Positions 7,995 through 11,531 of a stretch of DNA of 11,531 nt are shown piece by piece. The notes beneath the pieces are model-generated. The model was not told the DNA's origin, ran no database searches, and saw only the letters and a list, made by a program, of their open reading frames with translations. This stretch comes from Candidatus Cloacimonadota bacterium (GTDB lineage Bacteria > Cloacimonadota > Cloacimonadia > Cloacimonadales > TCS61): contig JAGLWO010000217.1 in the NCBI GenBank assembly GCA_023133395.1, positions 1 through 11,531 of the forward strand, written 5' to 3'. How positions within the stretch are numbered: the first letter of the stretch is position 1; every line of letters starts with the position of its first letter. The position numbers were made by a program, and so were the translations under genes.

Positions 7995-8531
7995 ATGAAT
8001 GTAGCATCTGTAAGGGTTAATAGAACTGCCGGAGGTTCTGGTTTCGAAAGAAGAAAAAAAGGTAATAAAACAAAAGACCTGAATATTACTTCTTTAATAG
8101 ACATTCTAACCATATTACTTGTATTTATGATCAAGAATATCTCCATGGATGCCACCCAGAAAAATCAACCCGAAGGAATGCTTCTTCCCACAACAATAAC
8201 CAGAAATGAACTTATAGAAAGCGGGAAAGCTGTATTTGTTAAAATTTATACTGATAAAATTCTTTATGGAGCTGAAAATATTCCGGTGGGATCACTTCAG
8301 GATTTCATTACCAGACAGGATACAAGACAATCTCTTCTCAGAATACTGCAAATGGAAGCAAGATCGATAACCTCAGTAAACAGCCAACCATGTTTACTTA
8401 TTCTGGCGGATAAGGAGCTCCCGTGCAGGTATATCACGGAGTTCATAAAATTCAGTGCCCAGGCAGCATTCGCAAATATCTATTTCTCCACCATTCACAC
8501 TGATGATAGAGACGAAGTCCTGGGTATATAA
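7995..8531 (+). CDS. ExbD/TolR-family protein with intact membrane aspartate
   Basis: This 178-residue second ExbD/TolR paralogue has a basic cytoplasmic N-terminus (1-28), one membrane helix (about 30-49) and a periplasmic domain (about 50-178). The motif LNITSLID (29-36) matches the ExbD signature and keeps the aspartate, Asp36 (codon GAC, 8100-8102). The periplasmic end shows the family pattern: a CLLILADKE strand-turn (133-141) followed by a helix (146-160) and the strand ANIYFSTI (160-167). Two cysteines (133 and 144) lie close together and could form a disulfide. AGGAG (7984-7988) is placed 6 bases before the ATG, which follows the previous gene by 12 bases. In the assembled stator this subunit presumably provides the protonatable residue. 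It differs strongly from its neighbour outside the core motifs, so the pair is old and not a recent duplication. Confidence 0.92.
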   Translation: MNVASVRVNRTAGGSGFERRKKGNKTKDLNITSLIDILTILLVFMIKNISMDATQKNQPEGMLLPTTITRNELIESGKAVFVKIYTDKILYGAENIPVGSLQDFITRQDTRQSLLRILQMEARSITSVNSQPCLLILADKELPCRYITEFIKFSAQAAFANIYFSTIHTDDRDEVLGI

Positions 8532-8533
8532 AA

Positions 8534-8540
8534 AGAGGTG
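8534..8540 (+). promoter_or_regulatory. Ribosome binding site that sets the start at 8544
   Basis: AGAGGTG here is a good Shine-Dalgarno match just after the preceding stop codon (8529-8531). It contains an in-frame GTG (8538-8540) that could be mistaken for the start. That GTG has no ribosome binding site of its own, whereas ATG 8544 is at proper distance, so 8544 is preferred. Confidence 0.65.
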
Positions 8541-8543
8541 CCT

Positions 8544-9956
8544 ATGGCTGAAAAAATATTAAGTTTAAAGCTTACTTATAAGGATAAGGTTCTGGATTTT
8601 GCCAGGTATAAAAGAGATTTTAAAAATAAATTCTTCATAGGAAGTGATAAACATCTTTTCTGGCAGATTCTGGATAAAGCATTTCCAGGTAAATATGCCC
8701 TATTATCTAAAAGAGGGTCTATATTTAAGATAAAACTCCGACCAGGAATGGATGTATCCATAAAGAAGGATAACCAGGTTCTCACCAAGGAGGAACTACA
8801 AAGAGCTAACCTGCTTCGTGGAGATTCACTTACACTTGATCCTACTACAGAGGGCAGTATCACTTTCGGAGGTAACTGGAAAATTGGATACAGCTTTATA
8901 ACTCCATATAAGTATGCTCCCACTCGGGAAGAATTGACTATTTCCAAGGAGTTTGCTAAATTTTCTCCACTTGCTCCCCAGGAAAAATTTACCAGAATAT
9001 TTATAGTTCTGGGTATAGTGGTTACCTGGATAGGGTTGTATATTGCAGAGAGTTTCTATGTACCTCCTGTAGAAATTGATTTTACGGAACGTCTGCTACG
9101 GATTGAAGATTTTGCAACCCAGATAGTAGTAGGAGTTACGGAAGAAGCTGTAGAGACCGGAGTAGGAAAAACCAGAGAGGAATTGGAAGAAGAGGTTATA
9201 GAGCAGGTGGAACAGGCACAGGCAATGTCTTCAGCGGAATTTGAACAAGAATTTGGACTCTCGCTCGGAGCAGGTGTTACCGGTATGCCGGGTGGAGAAG
9301 GAACCGAAGATTTCAGTAGCGAACTTCTGGAAGTAACAAAAGTCAGTGAAATCGTTGCAGCAGGACCCGGGACAGGTGCTGGTCCAGCAGTTACAAGAGG
9401 TGCAACTGCCCTTGATGTGGCTGGTTCCGGTGGATTCGATTTGGAAGGTGTTGGTGATGGCTTGGGAGACCTGGGCGGCTTGGAAGGACTTGACCTGGGC
9501 GGTACCGGTGGATTTGAAGAAGTTGACCTGGCCAGTCTTGGTGGAGATGTGGGAAGTTATAATATTACTAAGGTAGAGAGTAAGGCTCAGTTCCAGGCAG
9601 TTAAGAGAAGATTTGCCGGCATAAGGATGGTTAAGGAAGGAACTATCAAGATAGAAGAAATGACACCTGAAGCAAAAACCGAACTGGCAAATATCGACCA
9701 GATTGTGAGCACTTACAAACCCCAGATAGCCAAGCTCTTTACAGTGGAATCCTTGATCATGGATATGTATGGAACAATTGAATTCTCACTTATCATTGGC
9801 GGCACTGGGAAAGTAGAAGCTGTCGATATTGATGTTACGGGAGGTAGTTATTTCACAGATACCTTCCTGGCAAAATGCCGTCAGATTATCATGAACTGGA
9901 AGATAAAGGTCAAAGAACCTATTGTTTACAGTTTCCGCATGAAATTCTATAAATAA
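8544..9956 (+). CDS. FHA-like / single TM / TonB- and AgmX-like C-terminal domain protein
   Basis: This 470-residue protein has four parts. Residues 1-125 are cytoplasmic and read like a degenerate FHA fold (FFIGSD at 30-35, an L-x-x-GD step at 90-94, then SITFGGNWKIGY). The usual phosphothreonine-binding Arg and Ser-x-x-His are not evident. Residues 151-168 are the only membrane helix, with basic residues before it, so the C-terminus should be periplasmic. A Glu-rich helical stretch (182-237) leads into a Gly-rich acidic linker (241-337). The end (about 385-470) has the TonB/AgmX-PglI C-terminal pattern: a helix with Tyr-Lys-Pro-Gln, the strands GTIEFSLIIGGTGKVEAVDI, a helix with a single Cys (445) and Trp452, and a final hydrophobic strand. 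In TonB-type systems the protein with this end transmits force from the ExbB/ExbD motor to an outer-membrane partner; the order FHA, TM, TonB-like recalls GltG/GltJ of Myxococcus. It is the last gene before the terminator. The C-terminal call is firm; the FHA call is tentative. Confidence 0.82.
   Translation: MAEKILSLKLTYKDKVLDFARYKRDFKNKFFIGSDKHLFWQILDKAFPGKYALLSKRGSIFKIKLRPGMDVSIKKDNQVLTKEELQRANLLRGDSLTLDPTTEGSITFGGNWKIGYSFITPYKYAPTREELTISKEFAKFSPLAPQEKFTRIFIVLGIVVTWIGLYIAESFYVPPVEIDFTERLLRIEDFATQIVVGVTEEAVETGVGKTREELEEEVIEQVEQAQAMSSAEFEQEFGLSLGAGVTGMPGGEGTEDFSSELLEVTKVSEIVAAGPGTGAGPAVTRGATALDVAGSGGFDLEGVGDGLGDLGGLEGLDLGGTGGFEEVDLASLGGDVGSYNITKVESKAQFQAVKRRFAGIRMVKEGTIKIEEMTPEAKTELANIDQIVSTYKPQIAKLFTVESLIMDMYGTIEFSLIIGGTGKVEAVDIDVTGGSYFTDTFLAKCRQIIMNWKIKVKEPIVYSFRMKFYK
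9468..9515 (+). repeat. Short in-gene repeat encoding DLGG units
   Basis: The 11-base word GACCTGGGCGG occurs at 9468-9478 and 9492-9502, 24 bases apart. This encodes two adjacent 8-residue units, DLGGLEGL and DLGGTGGF (residues 309-324 of the transducer protein), within a wider Gly-rich linker. The repeat is in frame, so it can lengthen or shorten the linker without breaking the gene. Confidence 0.6.
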
Positions 9957-9971
9957 AATCTTTTCCTATAT

Positions 9972-9999
9972 AAAGCCCTCTGACAGGAGGGCTTTTTTT
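9972..9999 (+). terminator. Rho-independent terminator of the channel operon
   Basis: AAAGCCCTC (9972-9980) pairs perfectly with GAGGGCTTT (9987-9995) across a 6-base loop, and the right arm runs into seven T residues (9993-9999). It lies 15 bases after the stop codon of the transducer gene, so it ends that transcript. Its right arm and loop contain AGGAGGG (9985-9991), the only Shine-Dalgarno-like sequence ahead of priA. Confidence 0.9.
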
Positions 10000-10005
10000 A
10001 TATTT

Positions 10006-11531
10006 ATGAATTATTATGATATAGCATTACCTGTAAAAATAAATAAACTTTATACCTACAAATCTTTGGAAGATATCAGAAAAGGATGCCGGGTACTGGT
10101 CTCTTTCGGTAATACCTTTCACACTGGGATAGTATGGCAAAAGGCTAATTCTATCGAAAAAAAGTTGAAGTATAAGGGAATCCTCGAAGTTATAGATGAA
10201 TCACCAAAAATTTCAGGGGGTTTGCTGGACCTGGCACAGTGGATGAGTAATTACTACCAGTGCAGTCTGGGTCAGACTCTTTCTGCCATGTTGCCTTCAG
10301 CATTTAATATTCAACTTCAACAGCAGGTCAGGAAAATATCGGAAAAAGCAATTCCAGATTCTGATGGAACGCCAGAAATAATTTTGAATAATCTCAGCAA
10401 ACTCAGCTGGGAAGACATTTCCGAATTAAAAAAGAAACTGAAATTAAAAGTTTCCAAATTCAATTTTTGGCTGGAAAAACTGGAAAACACAGGGATCATT
10501 GAAATAAAAAGAACCTATGATACAAAAATTAAGAGTAAGGTTGCAAATTTTGTTATCCTGAGCAAGGTTATAGAAATTCCAAAATTGACTCTTAAACAGA
10601 AAGAAGCCTATGAAGCCATGAAACAACTCGGTTTGGAATTCCCACTCTCTGAGATTGCCAAAAAATGCAGTTATTCCATAGTAAAAGCTCTTCAAACTAA
10701 AGGGCTGCTGCGGATTGAACCCCGTGAGGTAAGAACAGAAAGTTACTTACTTCCTCTACGCAGGGATATGAAAAAATTTACTCTTACGGATGAGCAGGAA
10801 ATTGCGGTTAAAAAAATTAAGGAATCAATAAAAAAAGATAAATTTCAGACTTTCCTGCTTTATGGAATAACCGGCAGTGGTAAAACAGAAGTATACATTC
10901 AGGTTATCAAGCAGTGCCTGGAGAAAGGGAAAACAGCTCTGATGCTTGTACCCGAGATTTCCATAACTCCCCAGATGGTGGAGAGATTTTATAATGCCTT
11001 TGGAGAGGATATTGCTATTCTCCACAGTCACCTTAACGATAGGGAGAGATGGGAACAATGGAATAAGATAAAGTCCGGGAAAAGTAAGATAGTGATCGGG
11101 GCAAGAAGTGCCATTTTTGCTCCTCTGGAAAATATCGGGATCATCATCGTGGATGAAGAGCATGAAACTTCCTACAAACAGGAAACCACACCCAGGTATA
11201 ATGGCAGGGATATTGCCATTGTGAGGGCTCAAATGTCAAAGGCAGTTGCTATTTTAGGAAGTGCAACTCCCTCGCTGGAGAGCTGGCAGAATACGGGAAC
11301 AGGGAAATACATACTTCTCAAACTGACGAAGAGACCATTTACCTACAAGCTTCCCAGGGTTCATATTATTGATATGTGCAAGGAGAAGGACCACAAGCAG
11401 TTTCTTTCTGAAATACTACGGAATAAAATTGAGGAGAAATTAGCAGCAAAAGAGCAGGTGATCCTTCTTCAGAATCGCAGGGGTCATTCATCCTTTGTAC
11501 AGTGTGTCTCCTGTGGGCAATTGTTTCAATG
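10006..11531 (+). CDS. priA: Primosomal protein N' (PriA helicase), 3' partial
   Basis: PriA is the superfamily 2 DNA helicase that rebuilds the replisome at stalled forks. The first 508 codons are present; the window ends inside the gene (full-length PriA is usually 730-820 residues). The N-terminus (YYDIALPVKINKLYTY, then GCRVLVSFG) fits the 3'-DNA-end binding domain. A winged-helix-like region and linker follow, then the helicase core: LTDEQ (260-264), Walker A GITGSGKT (287-294), the Walker B box DEEH (383-386), and GSATPS (418-423). QNRRGH and then CVSCGQ (500-505) open the zinc-binding motif, and the last two bases (TG) fit its next cysteine. Walker A lies about 60 residues later than in E. 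coli PriA, implying a longer winged-helix/linker region, as in many other bacteria. The start fits the family N-terminus, yet it has no well-spaced ribosome binding site and lies 6 bases after the terminator. It is functionally unrelated to the upstream genes. Confidence 0.97.
   Translation, partial: MNYYDIALPVKINKLYTYKSLEDIRKGCRVLVSFGNTFHTGIVWQKANSIEKKLKYKGILEVIDESPKISGGLLDLAQWMSNYYQCSLGQTLSAMLPSAFNIQLQQQVRKISEKAIPDSDGTPEIILNNLSKLSWEDISELKKKLKLKVSKFNFWLEKLENTGIIEIKRTYDTKIKSKVANFVILSKVIEIPKLTLKQKEAYEAMKQLGLEFPLSEIAKKCSYSIVKALQTKGLLRIEPREVRTESYLLPLRRDMKKFTLTDEQEIAVKKIKESIKKDKFQTFLLYGITGSGKTEVYIQVIKQCLEKGKTALMLVPEISITPQMVERFYNAFGEDIAILHSHLNDRERWEQWNKIKSGKSKIVIGARSAIFAPLENIGIIIVDEEHETSYKQETTPRYNGRDIAIVRAQMSKAVAILGSATPSLESWQNTGTGKYILLKLTKRPFTYKLPRVHIIDMCKEKDHKQFLSEILRNKIEEKLAAKEQVILLQNRRGHSSFVQCVSCGQLFQ

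Noticed and set aside
8538..8543. GTG start two codons upstream for the transducer gene
   Set aside because: This GTG is part of the Shine-Dalgarno sequence that serves ATG 8544.
9346..9576. 76-residue open frame on the + strand in another frame
   Set aside because: It is an out-of-frame reading of the Gly-rich linker of the transducer gene; the repetitive DNA leaves an alternative frame open by chance.
10825..11232. 135-residue open frame on the - strand
   Set aside because: It is antisense to the strongly conserved helicase core of priA, whose motifs prove the + strand frame.
1..11531. CRISPR arrays, tRNA or rRNA genes, insertion sequences, attachment sites
   Set aside because: No regularly spaced repeats, tRNA cloverleaf, rRNA sequence, transposase or terminal inverted repeats were seen; the window is almost fully occupied by protein genes.

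Overview
The window is AT-rich, densely coding DNA with every gene on the + strand and gaps of only 4 to about 50 bases. It suggests a Gram-negative (diderm) bacterium. The reasons are several Sec-type signal peptides, a TolQ/ExbB-type proton channel with two TolR/ExbD-type partners, and a TonB-like C-terminal domain. Low GC, very large secreted TPR proteins and this gene order would fit a member of the FCB superphylum, for example a Cloacimonadota-like lineage. That placement is inference; no rRNA or other phylogenetic marker beyond a partial PriA is present.

Bases 1-6421 hold two long secreted proteins rich in TPR-like helical repeats. The first (1-1989) enters the window already inside its signal peptide. 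The second (1982-6421, 1479 aa) overlaps it by 8 bases and ends in what look like two beta-sandwich, galactose-binding-like domains. Bases 6405-6436 carry a candidate sigma70-type promoter. After it comes a tight five-gene set: a small secreted Lys-rich protein (6474-6737), a TolQ/ExbB-family channel subunit (6749-7474), two TolR/ExbD-family subunits (7479-7982 and 7995-8531), and a single-pass protein with an FHA-like N-terminus, a Gly-rich linker and a TonB/AgmX-like C-terminus (8544-9956). A clear intrinsic terminator (9972-9999) closes the set. Only 6 bases later begins priA (10006 onward), cut off by the window end at the start of its zinc-binding motif.

Taken together, the first seven genes look like one proton-motive-force-powered, cross-envelope machine: a TolQ-type stator with two different TolR-type subunits, a TonB-like transducer that could carry force across the periplasm, and large secreted TPR proteins that could act as periplasmic or outer-membrane scaffold. 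The layout (one TolQ, two TolR, FHA-TM-TonB-like protein, TPR proteins) recalls the Agl-Glt gliding/transport apparatus of Myxococcus. What it moves cannot be read from the sequence. The most striking detail is that the first TolR/ExbD-like protein has Asn at the position of the essential membrane aspartate, while the second keeps Asp, so the stator may be built as an asymmetric pair. priA is an unrelated replication-restart gene.
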